From Candida dubliniensis CD36 (Eukaryota; Ascomycota; Pichiomycetes; Serinales; Debaryomycetaceae): a DNA stretch of 64,000 nt. The notes under the pieces were generated by a model. The model searched no databases. It saw only the letters and a program-made list of their open reading frames with translations, and was not told the DNA's origin. This document shows, one piece after another, positions 44,331 to 53,461 of this stretch. Positions within the stretch are counted from its first letter, which is position 1, and the number at the start of each line of letters is the position of its first letter. A program made the translations under genes and the position numbers. The DNA is taken from NCBI RefSeq assembly GCF_000026945.1, contig NC_012863.1, forward strand, positions 310,001 through 374,000, in the 5' to 3' direction.

Positions 44331-46430
44331 CTATAAAACTTCTATCAAGTTACTCTCTCCATCTTTCACAGGTACAACATTTCCATTTATTATTGGATCA
44401 ATTAATTCAGTGGCCACTCTTTCAAATAATTCATAAATAATCTCCTTCAAATCATCTCCTGTTTGTTTAAAATCAGGGTATGAATTAACTTCTAATAAGT
44501 TGACTGAAAAATCACTATTCACTAAGAAATCTATTCCAAATATTTCTATGGCATTGTTAATTGGTTGAAAATTCATCTTATCCACACTTGTAGCTGCTTT
44601 AAATAATTCTCGTGTAATATCACAAATTTGATCAAACACAATGTTTTTATCACTCTCATCAAAACCTTGCAATTTCCAAAATGGTACTACCAACGGATTC
44701 TCATTTTCTTGCAAACAAGTATTGGTTAAATGACCTGCTAACGATATTTCCTCTTCATCCACGTCAACAGGTAACTGAAATGGTTCACCAGCAAACAAGG
44801 TCAAAATATTCTTGTAAACAAAGACTTTCAAATCACCAACACAGACAACATAAGTACGTAAATGGAATTTTTTCTTGTCATAACCAGAAAGCAACAAGGG
44901 ATCACTTTTATATTCTTGGACAATAAAATGACGAAGTTGAGACAAAATAATACCGTTATCTTCTTCTTCTTTTTCATCTTCTTCATCATTTTCTTCAAAT
45001 GAATTGAAAATTTCCTGCAATTGATCAAGGGTTTTGAAAATTCTGATACCTTGACCTTTATCACTCATACTGGGTTTTAAAATCCATAATTTCTCCCCTT
45101 GGTTCACTTCATCTCTCAATTCATAAGAATCATCCAATGCATCATCCAAAAATTCAGCATAATCAACTTCTAATTGATAACTTTCCGGTACAGCAACTTT
45201 CAAAATTGATTGAGGATTCTTGGTAACATAATGATGAACTGTATTGGCAAGATAATGTTTACGAATAAGTGCTTTACGATAAATATACGATGGAATGAAA
45301 TAGTGACTATCACCAACAAAATCCAATTCAATATCTTCGTACTCACCATAATGGAAAATTGGTATACCCGAACCAATAACACTTTTATCAGAAGTGATTT
45401 TATATCCTAATTTTTTGAATGGCTCCACTATAGGATTGTAAATGTATGATTCTTTTGGTATTGTAATTAAAAGAGTATTGTCATTGATTTTCTGTTCTTC
45501 CTCCTGGTTTTCTTCTTCCTCGGTCAATTTTATTTCACCTTTTAATGGATCAACAACTCGAAACGCCGCTTGTAAAGGAGTAACACTGATTCCTTCTTCC
45601 AATAAAACTCGACTATCTGTATGGTTCTTATCAGCTAATCCATCTTTATACACTTTTTTAAAATCTGGAGTCCATGAAAACTGTAATTGTCCTTTTTCAT
45701 TAGTTTCCAATAATGGAGTATAAATTGATTCCCAATGATTTTGTAAAATAGGAGCATAATAAATTTTAGTAGATTCCAAATTTAAAGAATCAACTAATGG
45801 AATATTAATAGAAAATAAATCAATATTTGATGAGCTTTGTAATTGTTGATATAATTTTTTAATCAATTTAACCGAAATTTTCGCCGCTTCTTTTAAAATA
45901 TAATAATCATGATCTAAATTATTAAAAGCATAACTTAAAGCAATTGATTTAACTCCATGAGTAACTGCTTCCATGGCCGCACCTACGGTTCCACTAGCTA
46001 ATATATATAAATTGCTTGAATTCTTACCAAAATTGGGTCCACTAATAACCAAATCAACCGGTTTATTTTTAGAATGGGCATATAAATGATGAATACCAAT
46101 ATCAGCACATGCTGCCGGAGTACTATTTATTAAACACCATTCTTGATATTCATTATCATTATGAAATTTGGGTTCAGGTCTAGAGAAAGGACCTTCAAAT
46201 GTATTTATTTTATCATTTGGTTCTAATGTAGACACTTTGGTGTAAATATAACTTGCTGATAATGTTTTCCCAGCAAAATGAGCTTTACCAATCCATGATC
46301 GTTGTTGATCGGGTACTACTATTGAGAGATCCCAATCAGTAGTAGTGATAATTTCATCAACAAGATACTTAAAATAAGGACACAGTTTATCGTTCAATGG
46401 ACCATCATCATTAGTTAATAGCACATGCAT
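44331..46430 (-). CDS. PBY1: Pby1-type fusion of SurE phosphatase and tubulin-tyrosine-ligase-like domains
   Basis: The 699-aa protein begins MHVLLTNDDGPLNDK, the metal-binding NDDG motif of SurE nucleotidases; SGPNFGKNSSNLYILASGTVGAAMEAV (about 135-160) is the second SurE motif. From about residue 370 the sequence is ATP-grasp/TTL-like: LWILKPSMSDKGQGIRIF (about 450), KKFHLRTYVVCVGDLKVF (about 520), LAGHLTNTCLQ and FGIDFLVNSDFSVNLLEVNSYPDF (about 645). Yeast Pby1 has the same two-domain order and is linked to P-bodies and decapping. Both active sites look intact by motif. It is divergent from TIM12. Confidence 0.93.
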   Translation of the reverse strand: MHVLLTNDDGPLNDKLCPYFKYLVDEIITTTDWDLSIVVPDQQRSWIGKAHFAGKTLSASYIYTKVSTLEPNDKINTFEGPFSRPEPKFHNDNEYQEWCLINSTPAACADIGIHHLYAHSKNKPVDLVISGPNFGKNSSNLYILASGTVGAAMEAVTHGVKSIALSYAFNNLDHDYYILKEAAKISVKLIKKLYQQLQSSSNIDLFSINIPLVDSLNLESTKIYYAPILQNHWESIYTPLLETNEKGQLQFSWTPDFKKVYKDGLADKNHTDSRVLLEEGISVTPLQAAFRVVDPLKGEIKLTEEEENQEEEQKINDNTLLITIPKESYIYNPIVEPFKKLGYKITSDKSVIGSGIPIFHYGEYEDIELDFVGDSHYFIPSYIYRKALIRKHYLANTVHHYVTKNPQSILKVAVPESYQLEVDYAEFLDDALDDSYELRDEVNQGEKLWILKPSMSDKGQGIRIFKTLDQLQEIFNSFEENDEEDEKEEEDNGIILSQLRHFIVQEYKSDPLLLSGYDKKKFHLRTYVVCVGDLKVFVYKNILTLFAGEPFQLPVDVDEEEISLAGHLTNTCLQENENPLVVPFWKLQGFDESDKNIVFDQICDITRELFKAATSVDKMNFQPINNAIEIFGIDFLVNSDFSVNLLEVNSYPDFKQTGDDLKEIIYELFERVATELIDPIINGNVVPVKDGESNLIEVL

Positions 46431-46764
46431 TGTTAAGAGGATACAAATATAATCAACAAAAACAAAAAATAAAAATCAAGATGACAATTATTCAACTATT
46501 GCTTGTCCATATATTGATGTAGTTATAAGTAAAAGGAAATTAAATGATTCACGGTTATGTTATGTTGTGGTCTGTGGATATAGAGTTCGAAATAGAAATG
46601 AGGTTTTTCCTCTTCCTCAAAAATTTGTTCAAGGAGAAAAGAACAAAAAAAAAATATCTAGAGAATGAAAAATTCTACCAAAGATTCTTCAATCACATTA
46701 GTTCATTTCATTCATAACACATACCTATATATTATTTTCATTTTACAATAGATATATAAAAACA
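46431..46764. promoter_or_regulatory. Divergent PBY1-TIM12 promoter region
   Basis: 334 bp of AT-rich sequence with an A run near 46645. No assignable motif. Confidence 0.45.
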
Positions 46765-47094
46765 ATGTCAGTATTTTTGGGAAGTTCAGCACAATTTTCA
46801 CAAGCCACAGTAGATCCAGAAAAGATAAAATTGGCCGATATACAATTTCTGGCTATGGCGTTTACATTTAATAAATTATTACAAAGATGTGAATCAAAAT
46901 GTTTATTACATGAATATGGTGAAAGTGAATTAACTAAAGGTGAACAAGAATGTATAGATCGATGTGTATCGAAATATATCAAAGCTAATGTAATTATTGG
47001 TGAACATTTACAAAAACAAAGAATGGATCCTTATAATGCTATGCCCGAATATCGAAAAGTTCAAGATATTTTGGCTTCTTCGGTAAAGTCGTGA
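46765..47094 (+). CDS. TIM12: Small Tim protein, Tim12-like
   Basis: A 109-aa intermembrane-space chaperone of the mitochondrial TIM22 import complex. The twin CX3C motif is present: CESKC (about residues 38-42) and CIDRC (about 63-67). The intervening GESELTKGEQECIDRCVSKYIKANVIIGEHL matches yeast Tim12 GEPDLTKGEQCCIDRCVAKMHYSNRLIGG better than Tim10 or Tim9. The extra C-terminal tail also fits Tim12. Tim10 is the main alternative. Confidence 0.85.
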   Translation: MSVFLGSSAQFSQATVDPEKIKLADIQFLAMAFTFNKLLQRCESKCLLHEYGESELTKGEQECIDRCVSKYIKANVIIGEHLQKQRMDPYNAMPEYRKVQDILASSVKS

Positions 47095-47300
47095 TAAAGT
47101 TTGTCATTTTTCATGTATCACATATTTGTATATAGTAAATAACAGCTTAATAAACATTACTACACCGGGCATCGGCCCATTTTATTCAGTTCTCAATAGA
47201 GACTTCTTTTAAAACTTCATTACCATTTATTACTATTATTATATATTTTTTTTCCCCTTTTCTATACATTTAACATGAAAAAAAAGCTATACAAACAAAA

Positions 47301-48380
47301 TTACAATTGTCCTTTAGTGTGGAAGATATCCAAAGCTTCAGAAATTCTCTTGGACATGGTCTTTTCACCTTCTCTAACCCAGACTCTTGGGTCAAAGAAT
47401 TTCTTGTTTGGTTTGTCAGCACCATCTGGGTTACCAACTGGAGCTTTCAAGTATTCAATCTTGTTGACAACGTAATCTCTGATACCAGTCAAGTAAGCGT
47501 ATTGACAATCAGTATCCAAGTTAACTTTAACAACACCATTCTTGATAGCGGTGTTGAATTCTTCTTGAGTAGAACCAGAACCACCATGGAAGACCAAGTA
47601 CAATGGGTGTTTAGCATCAGTACCAATTTGTTTCTTGGCGTAAACTTGGTGATCACCCAAGATTTCTGGTCTCAATTGCACATTACCTGGTTTGTAAACA
47701 CCATGGACGTTACCGAAAGCAGCAGCAATAGAAAAGTTTGGAGAAATCTTGTGTAAAGCTTCGTAGACAGCAAAGACGGTTTCTGGGGAAGTGTATAAAG
47801 CATCTTTTTCAACGTGTTCATTGTTGACACCATCTTCTTCACCACCAGTGATACCAATTTCCATTTCTAACCATTGACCCATTTTAGCCATTCTTTCGAA
47901 ATATTTGGCACAAGTAGCAATGTTTTCATCATCAGTTTCTTCAGATAAATCCAACATATGGGATGAAAACAATGGAATACCGTTTTTGGCAAAGAATTCT
48001 TCATCAGCCTTTAACATACCATCAAACCATGGCAATAATTTTTTGGCACAGTGATCAGTGTGTAAAACAACTGGAATACCATAAGTTGGAGCAATTGATC
48101 TGATGTAATGAGCAGCAGCAATTGAACCAGCAATGGAAGCAGCTTGATCTTTGTTGTCGACACCTTTACCGGCAAAGTAAGCAGCACCACCTTGAGAAGT
48201 TTGCAAGATGATTGGAGCTTTGTTGTCTCTGGCAGCTTCTAAAGCAGCAACAACAGTTGAAGATGAGGTGACATTGATAGCTGGAATGGCGAAACCTTTT
48301 TCTTGAGCATAGTCAAACAAGTCTTTGACATCTTTACCGTAGATAACACCGGATTTACTTAAAACTGCTGGAGGAGCCAT
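47301..48380 (-). CDS. FBA1: Fructose-1,6-bisphosphate aldolase, class II
   Basis: Glycolytic/gluconeogenic enzyme cleaving fructose 1,6-bisphosphate, zinc-dependent. The 359-aa product begins MAPPAVLSKSGVIYGKDVKDLF, as in yeast Fba1. Zinc and catalytic residues are seen in VVLHTDHCAKK (about residues 105-115), HGGSGSTQEEF (about 265) and KVNLDTDCQYAYLTGIRDYV (about 285). An in-frame extension to 48494 is hydrophobic and Phe-rich and belongs to the leader. Codon use is strongly biased (no rare codons in long stretches), as expected for a highly expressed gene. It is known as an abundant and also surface-detected protein in Candida. Confidence 0.98.
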   Translation of the reverse strand: MAPPAVLSKSGVIYGKDVKDLFDYAQEKGFAIPAINVTSSSTVVAALEAARDNKAPIILQTSQGGAAYFAGKGVDNKDQAASIAGSIAAAHYIRSIAPTYGIPVVLHTDHCAKKLLPWFDGMLKADEEFFAKNGIPLFSSHMLDLSEETDDENIATCAKYFERMAKMGQWLEMEIGITGGEEDGVNNEHVEKDALYTSPETVFAVYEALHKISPNFSIAAAFGNVHGVYKPGNVQLRPEILGDHQVYAKKQIGTDAKHPLYLVFHGGSGSTQEEFNTAIKNGVVKVNLDTDCQYAYLTGIRDYVVNKIEYLKAPVGNPDGADKPNKKFFDPRVWVREGEKTMSKRISEALDIFHTKGQL

Positions 48381-49483
48381 TGTTAATTGATTATTGATTG
48401 ATACTAATTGATTAAAAATACAATTGTGTAGAACAAAAGAATAAACAAACAAGAAAAGGAAAAGAGAAAAGGGGTTGAAAAATTTTTGGATCAAACGAGA
48501 GGGAAGATTGGGTTTTATTTATAATATTTTCAGAAATTTTGTTTTAATTTATTGAGAATCGGGGCAATTCCCACTTTCTCTTAAACTATGCATAGTGGTG
48601 GTGTTCTCGCCTTGCTAGGATTTCATTTTTTCTTTGGTGCTAGTCAAACCACCACCACCACCACCATCACTCTCAATCTCACTCTCACTATAAACACACC
48701 ACTCACTCACATAGGACTCACCTTCTGATGCAAAAAAAAAAATGAATGAATAATCAATGCGCAAAAAAATTTCAGTATGGATTTCGTTGCTCCGAGAATA
48801 GTTTACGTCATGCTACTGCTAATTATCCATTGAAATTGCTTTATAGAATGGTAATTATTTGGTATTCAGTCAAGAACAAATCAAATGTACAGCCATCAAC
48901 TTGACCAATTCTAACAATTCTTCAAAATAAATATTTGTTGCTTTGAAGAATTAATTAGAAAAAAGTCGGGGTAGAATAAATGTCCACCCCCCATGTGTCC
49001 GTTCCGTTAACTTATACTTAAATTCCGTACAACCCCGGGAATTTTTGTCGATCCTGTGAAATCAGGTCTATATGTGCCTCAACTTTTACTCATTACAACA
49101 CACAAAGCTCTTTCTAAATTATAATACTTTGGTTCATATATATATACATTTATTTGATCAAACGCAACCTTCATGTATAAAATGTTGAAACAAGAATTTC
49201 CTATACATTCTGTAAAACTATGGGTTACGGATGAAAACACACACAAATGGCTCAATTAACACCACAAAATAAGAAAAAAGAAAAGCCAGTGTGACAAGAG
49301 AAAAAAAAAAGAAAAAAAAAATCAATTTTAGGACTCATCAGGAGACTACTTGGATTATTATCATTGACTAATTAGATTTCACTTAATCGTCATCATCACC
49401 ATCGTCATCATCATACACAGAGTATATACAAATCTGGTCTTCAACTGGAGTGCTAGTGTTTCTTTTTTTTTTTTTTTTTCGAG
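48381..49483. promoter_or_regulatory. Divergent FBA1-MAK3 region
   Basis: 1.1 kb. An ACC/ATC repeat and CTCACT repeats lie at 48649-48720. A GC-rich patch with CCACCCCCC and CCCCGGG lies at 48985-49045. A TCATCGTCATCATC-type simple sequence lies at 49388-49412. No gene is seen. Confidence 0.5.
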
Positions 49484-50056
49484 ATGAGTCTAATAACAAC
49501 TATCAATGGATTACCATACCATCAATTTGACATCAATAATCAGGATGAGTTCAAACAGATATCGGATTTGATTTCCCTACATTTGTCAGAACCTTATTCT
49601 ATCTATGTATATTGGTATTTTTTAAACAACTGGCCACAATATTGTTATACTGTTAAAGAACCTGAAACTTTGAAAATAATTGGGGTCATTATATCTAAAA
49701 TCGAGCCTCATAGAAATGTTCGAATGAGAGGATATATTGGTATGTTAGTGATAGATCCTAAATATCGGAAACAACGATTGGCTTCCAATTTGGTCAAATT
49801 AACCATTGAAAATATGAAATCTATAGATAAAGTTGATGAAATAATGTTGGAAACCGAGGTGATTAATCAAGGAGCATTGAATTTATATGAAAGTTTTGGA
49901 TTTTTAAGAACTAAAAGATTATATCGTTATTATTTGAATACTCATGATGCATATAGATTGATTTTACCATTAGGTGAAAAATCTCGAACAAGAATTGCCT
50001 TTTTACCACCACTTGAAAAAGGGGTAGAAAAGCTGGACCAAACTGTTCTGCTTTAA
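49484..50056 (+). CDS. MAK3: NatC catalytic subunit, N-alpha-acetyltransferase Mak3/Naa30
   Basis: A 190-aa GNAT protein that acetylates N-terminal Met followed by hydrophobic residues. The YIVYWYFLNNWPQ region (about residues 37-52) fits EPYSIYVYRYFL in Naa30. The acetyl-CoA loop is in GYIGMLVIDPKYRKQRLASNLV (about 83-104; R-x-x-R-L-A in place of the usual RxxGxG/A). ETEVINQGALNLYESFGFLRTKRLYRYYLNTHDAYRLIL (about 125-163) is the strongest family match. CTG codons in the last residues should be Ser in this clade. It lies 388 bp upstream of POL30 in the same direction. Confidence 0.93.
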   Translation: MSLITTINGLPYHQFDINNQDEFKQISDLISLHLSEPYSIYVYWYFLNNWPQYCYTVKEPETLKIIGVIISKIEPHRNVRMRGYIGMLVIDPKYRKQRLASNLVKLTIENMKSIDKVDEIMLETEVINQGALNLYESFGFLRTKRLYRYYLNTHDAYRLILPLGEKSRTRIAFLPPLEKGVEKLDQTVLL

Positions 50057-50255
50057 AGATATCAAATCAGATCAGAGATTTATCGGGTAGAGAAATGCCT
50101 GTAATAAACACAGGGTAAAGTATAAGACTTTGTTATAAGCTCTTAGTACGCCCTTAGTCAGACGTAGAAACCTCTTCAACATTGTTTGTGATTGTGATAC
50201 AAATTTCCATTTATTTAGGCCATATATATTTTTTTGTATATAAATTCAATACCAA

Positions 50256-50271
50256 ACGCGTATGGGCGCGT
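50256..50271. promoter_or_regulatory. MCB elements in the POL30 promoter
   Basis: ACGCGT at 50256-50261 is an exact MluI cell-cycle box, followed by GCGCGT at 50266-50271. They lie 174-189 bp upstream of POL30. MCB boxes bound by MBF drive G1/S expression of replication genes, so the site fits PCNA. Confidence 0.7.
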
Positions 50272-50444
50272 CTCCAACAATTTTTTTTTATCATTGCAGG
50301 GAAAACGAAAAAAAAAAAAAAGAAAGCAAGTATTTATATATTTTCTTCTTTTTCCTTCTTTCTTTTCCTTTTCCTTTCCACCTTTCTCCATCTATTTTTA
50401 TTTTATATTCAATTGATACTCAAAAAAAAAGAACCACATTAATC

Positions 50445-51224
50445 ATGTTAGAAGGTAAATTCGAAGAAGCCGCTTTATTGAAAAAAGTTGTTGAAGCTAT
50501 TAAAGATTGTGTTAAAAAATGTAATTTCAATTGTTCAGAACACGGAATTACTGTACAAGCCGTGGATGATTCTCGTGTATTATTAGTTTCATTATTGATT
50601 GGTCAAACTTCTTTTAGTGAATATAGATGTGACAGAGATGTTACATTAGGTATTGATTTGGAAAGTTTTAGTAAGATTATCAAATCAGCTAATAATGATG
50701 ATTTCTTGACTCTTTTAGCAGAAGATTCACCAGATCAAATAATGGCAATTCTTGAAGAAAAACAAAAGGAAAAAATCAGTGAATATTCTTTAAAATTAAT
50801 GGATATTGATTCAGAATTCTTACAAATTGATGATATGGAATATGATGCTGTTGTGAATATGCCCAGTAGTGATTTTGCTAAACTTGTGAGGGATTTGAAA
50901 AATTTAAGTGAATCTTTACGTGTTGTTGTTACTAAAGATTCCGTCAAATTCACTTCTGAAGGTGATTCCGGTTCTGGAAGTGTTATCTTGAAACCTTACA
51001 CCAATATGAATAATGAGAGAGAAAGTGTTACTATTAGTTTAGATGACCCAGTCGATTTGACTTTTGGTTTGAAATATTTGAATGATATTGTCAAGGCATC
51101 TACATTATCAGATGTCATTACCATCAAATTGGCAGATAAAACCCCGGCATTATTTGAATTCAAAATGCAATCAGGAGGTTACTTAAGATACTACTTGGCA
51201 CCAAAATTTGATGACGATGAGTAG
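50445..51224 (+). CDS. POL30: Proliferating cell nuclear antigen (PCNA sliding clamp)
   Basis: The 259-aa product MLEGKFEEAALLKKVVEAIKDCVKKCNF is PCNA, the trimeric clamp for DNA polymerases delta and epsilon. Family motifs are clear: CSEHGITVQAVDDSRVLLVSLLI (about 30-52), YRCDRDVTLGIDLESFSKI (about 62-80), LMDIDSEFLQIDDMEYDAVVNMPSSDFAKLVRDL (about 120-153, including the interdomain connector) and the end GGYLRYYLAPKFDDDE. The frame could extend to 50262, but that part is Phe/Lys-rich leader overlapping the MCB element, so I start at 50445. Confidence 0.98.
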   Translation: MLEGKFEEAALLKKVVEAIKDCVKKCNFNCSEHGITVQAVDDSRVLLVSLLIGQTSFSEYRCDRDVTLGIDLESFSKIIKSANNDDFLTLLAEDSPDQIMAILEEKQKEKISEYSLKLMDIDSEFLQIDDMEYDAVVNMPSSDFAKLVRDLKNLSESLRVVVTKDSVKFTSEGDSGSGSVILKPYTNMNNERESVTISLDDPVDLTFGLKYLNDIVKASTLSDVITIKLADKTPALFEFKMQSGGYLRYYLAPKFDDDE

Positions 51225-51334
51225 GTTCTATAACAAGAAAAAGAAAAAAATGTATTATAGTTCTTTCCATTCTAAATACTCTTATTGAATTGTTAATTTC
51301 ATGATTTACTTAAATATTATATTACAATTTGTAT

Positions 51335-52285
51335 TTAGCTACTCTTTTTTTCGTACATTTCTTTACCCCATTTGTACAAATCCTTCTTTAGTCTATCAGC
51401 TCTAACCAAACCATTTCTCAACAGAATCAAATTCTTAATATATTCATGTTGGCGTTGAATACTTACTTGAAGATAATTTATAAGTTCTTCTTTAAGTGGA
51501 TCATTAGATTCCAAGTTTTGTTGATAAGTTTCATATCGTTTTAATGCAGTTGGTAAGGCGAAAAACGGATCAGCTTTATTTTCTTCTTCATCTTCAAACT
51601 CATCAACAATCTTATTATTATTGTTGTTGTTGTCTTTGTTATTTTCCTTCTCCTCAAGTATTTTCTTCTTTTCTTCATCTAATCCATGATCATAATCTTT
51701 TAACCCTAAATTCTCTTCTAACAAATAAAACCAATCTTCACCATTCAAAACTTGCAATAATTTGTTCAACCAATTCAAATTAGTTTGTTCCAATTCAATC
51801 AAATCAATCAATTCACTTGCAAGTTTCGATAATGTTTGCAGTTTATAGGTTTTTGAGATTGCTGGATGAGATATTATTTCTGAAGGATGATTTAAAGGTG
51901 ATAATAATTCAATAATTCGAGATTTCTTCAATGGATGTTCTTCTTTATCTTCTTCAAACTCTAATTCCAATTCTAATTCCTCATCATCTTGAGCTTGTTG
52001 ATCACCATATATTTCATTCCATTTTCTTTTACTATGCAAATTGTCTATTTCAATACTTTCATTAGATAAAACAGAATATTTTTTACCTCCATATTCTGTG
52101 ATTTTGGATCTCAATGTATTTAATGAAGGTTGGATTGTTTTCAGTAATTTAAGTCCTCGATTATAAACTGGTAAATTCTCATTTTCTTCATTTATAATTT
52201 TGGAATCACGATCAGCATCTACTTTCTGAGCCAGTAGAGCTTCTTTAAAACGGGATATAACTTCAAGAGAAATACTGTCTAACAT
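51335..52285 (-). CDS. RXT2: Rxt2-like subunit of the Rpd3L histone deacetylase complex
   Basis: A 316-aa protein. NRGLKLLKTIQPSLN (about residues 37-51) and especially RIIELLSPLNHPSEIISHPAISKTYKLQTLSKLASELIDLIELEQTNLNWLNKLLQVLNGED (about 115-177) match the RXT2 N-terminal domain, whose consensus has LaPLxHPsdlxtHPalSxxYts and a LLxxLxGD end. The following part has Asp/Glu/Asn-rich insertions and a C-terminal helical segment. I start at 52285; the extension to 52444 crosses a poly-Lys stretch with no similarity. It converges with POL30 (110 bp between stops). Confidence 0.82.
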   Translation of the reverse strand: MLDSISLEVISRFKEALLAQKVDADRDSKIINEENENLPVYNRGLKLLKTIQPSLNTLRSKITEYGGKKYSVLSNESIEIDNLHSKRKWNEIYGDQQAQDDEELELELEFEEDKEEHPLKKSRIIELLSPLNHPSEIISHPAISKTYKLQTLSKLASELIDLIELEQTNLNWLNKLLQVLNGEDWFYLLEENLGLKDYDHGLDEEKKKILEEKENNKDNNNNNNKIVDEFEDEEENKADPFFALPTALKRYETYQQNLESNDPLKEELINYLQVSIQRQHEYIKNLILLRNGLVRADRLKKDLYKWGKEMYEKKSS

Positions 52286-53461
52286 GTTCTTATGATATTC
52301 ACTTCTACTTCTTCTCCTGCTGTTGCTGCTGTTATAAAAGAAACAACAGAATGCCCACAAATCCGGTTTTTTGTAATCTTTTTTTTTTTTTTTTTGCTCT
52401 TTTTTATTGTTTTGATTTTCTTGCACTACCAACCAACCAACCAACCCGATAACCCATGTATGTCCTCATCTGCTCGTTAAAGTACACGATTCTCTTTTTT
52501 GGTCTTCTGTCTTAAGCATAAAGTAAGTATTTAAACAGCAACAACACATCTCCATTTTTCGAAATAATATACATATTAAACGATACAACCAACTTAATTG
52601 GTTATACAATTGTTTTTGCAAATTTAGTTGGGATCTTGTATAATTCTGTAACCAATAAACAAGTTACCTTAATCGACTGTTGCTACCAACTGAACTCTTT
52701 GACATTATTTTTCTTCTTTTTTGACTGCAATTTACAACCTAAACAGAGGAACATAAATAATAGGAAGGTGAAGTACACTAAAAAAACACTCTACAATTCA
52801 GGATTAGCCTGTATCTACAAAGATACTTTGATAACGTCCCAATGTGTTACCATATTAAGACCGTTGGTTGCATAGCGCATTTGACAGTCATAGCAAATAT
52901 TGGGTAAACTTCATTTGTAGTAACATGGTTTAATACAACAATCCATGTTCAGGCTCAAGTAAAAATGTACATCCTAACAAATAGGTTATTAGTTAATAAA
53001 AGGATTAGTCTATGAAAACTTCAACTTTTGTTGCCTTTTTGGTTTATATTCAAAGAGGTATATAAACAATGGAGTACTTTTATTATCCAAAAGATTATAA
53101 ATCTGGTGAGAGAGACGAGAAAGCCAAAAAAAAAAAAATTCCAGGTCTCCGATAATATCAGAAACTAACTTTTTTTTTTTGGGTTGCTTATAGAGGTTTA
53201 TCTTTGCTTATAAATTCAACGATATCATCTCATATCTAAATCTATATTGAGATATTTTTTAAAAGTATAAAGAAGCAGAAGTCATCTTTACACTGGTCAT
53301 TGTTTAATTAGTCCAAGATTTGAAAAGGACAAAAAGAAAAAAATCATTCATAACGCCTCACTAATTTGCCATTTCCCCTGAATTCTGAGTTGTGGATTTC
53401 ATTTTATTTTAATTTGATTGGAAAACTAATTACCCATTACAATTGATTTTTTATTATTAGC
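52286..53461. promoter_or_regulatory. Divergent RXT2-ATG11 region
   Basis: 1.18 kb. There is a broken inverted repeat TTGGTTA...TAACCAA (52598-52655) and T/A runs at 52381-52395 and 53170-53180. Six-bp ends TGTTAC (52845) and GTAACA (52920) bracket a short stretch, but no duplicated target site is seen. No gene. Confidence 0.45.

Noticed and set aside
48381..48494. N-terminal extension of FBA1
   Set aside because: It is hydrophobic and Phe-rich, lacks similarity to aldolases, and the internal Met matches the known Fba1 start.
51335..52444. Extended RXT2 start at 52444
   Set aside because: The extra 53 residues come from a poly-Lys/Trp leader with no similarity; the Met at 52285 fits the domain.
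52845..52925. Short element with TGTTAC/GTAACA ends in the RXT2-ATG11 gap
   Set aside because: Only six bases match, there is no target duplication, and the length is only about 80 bp.
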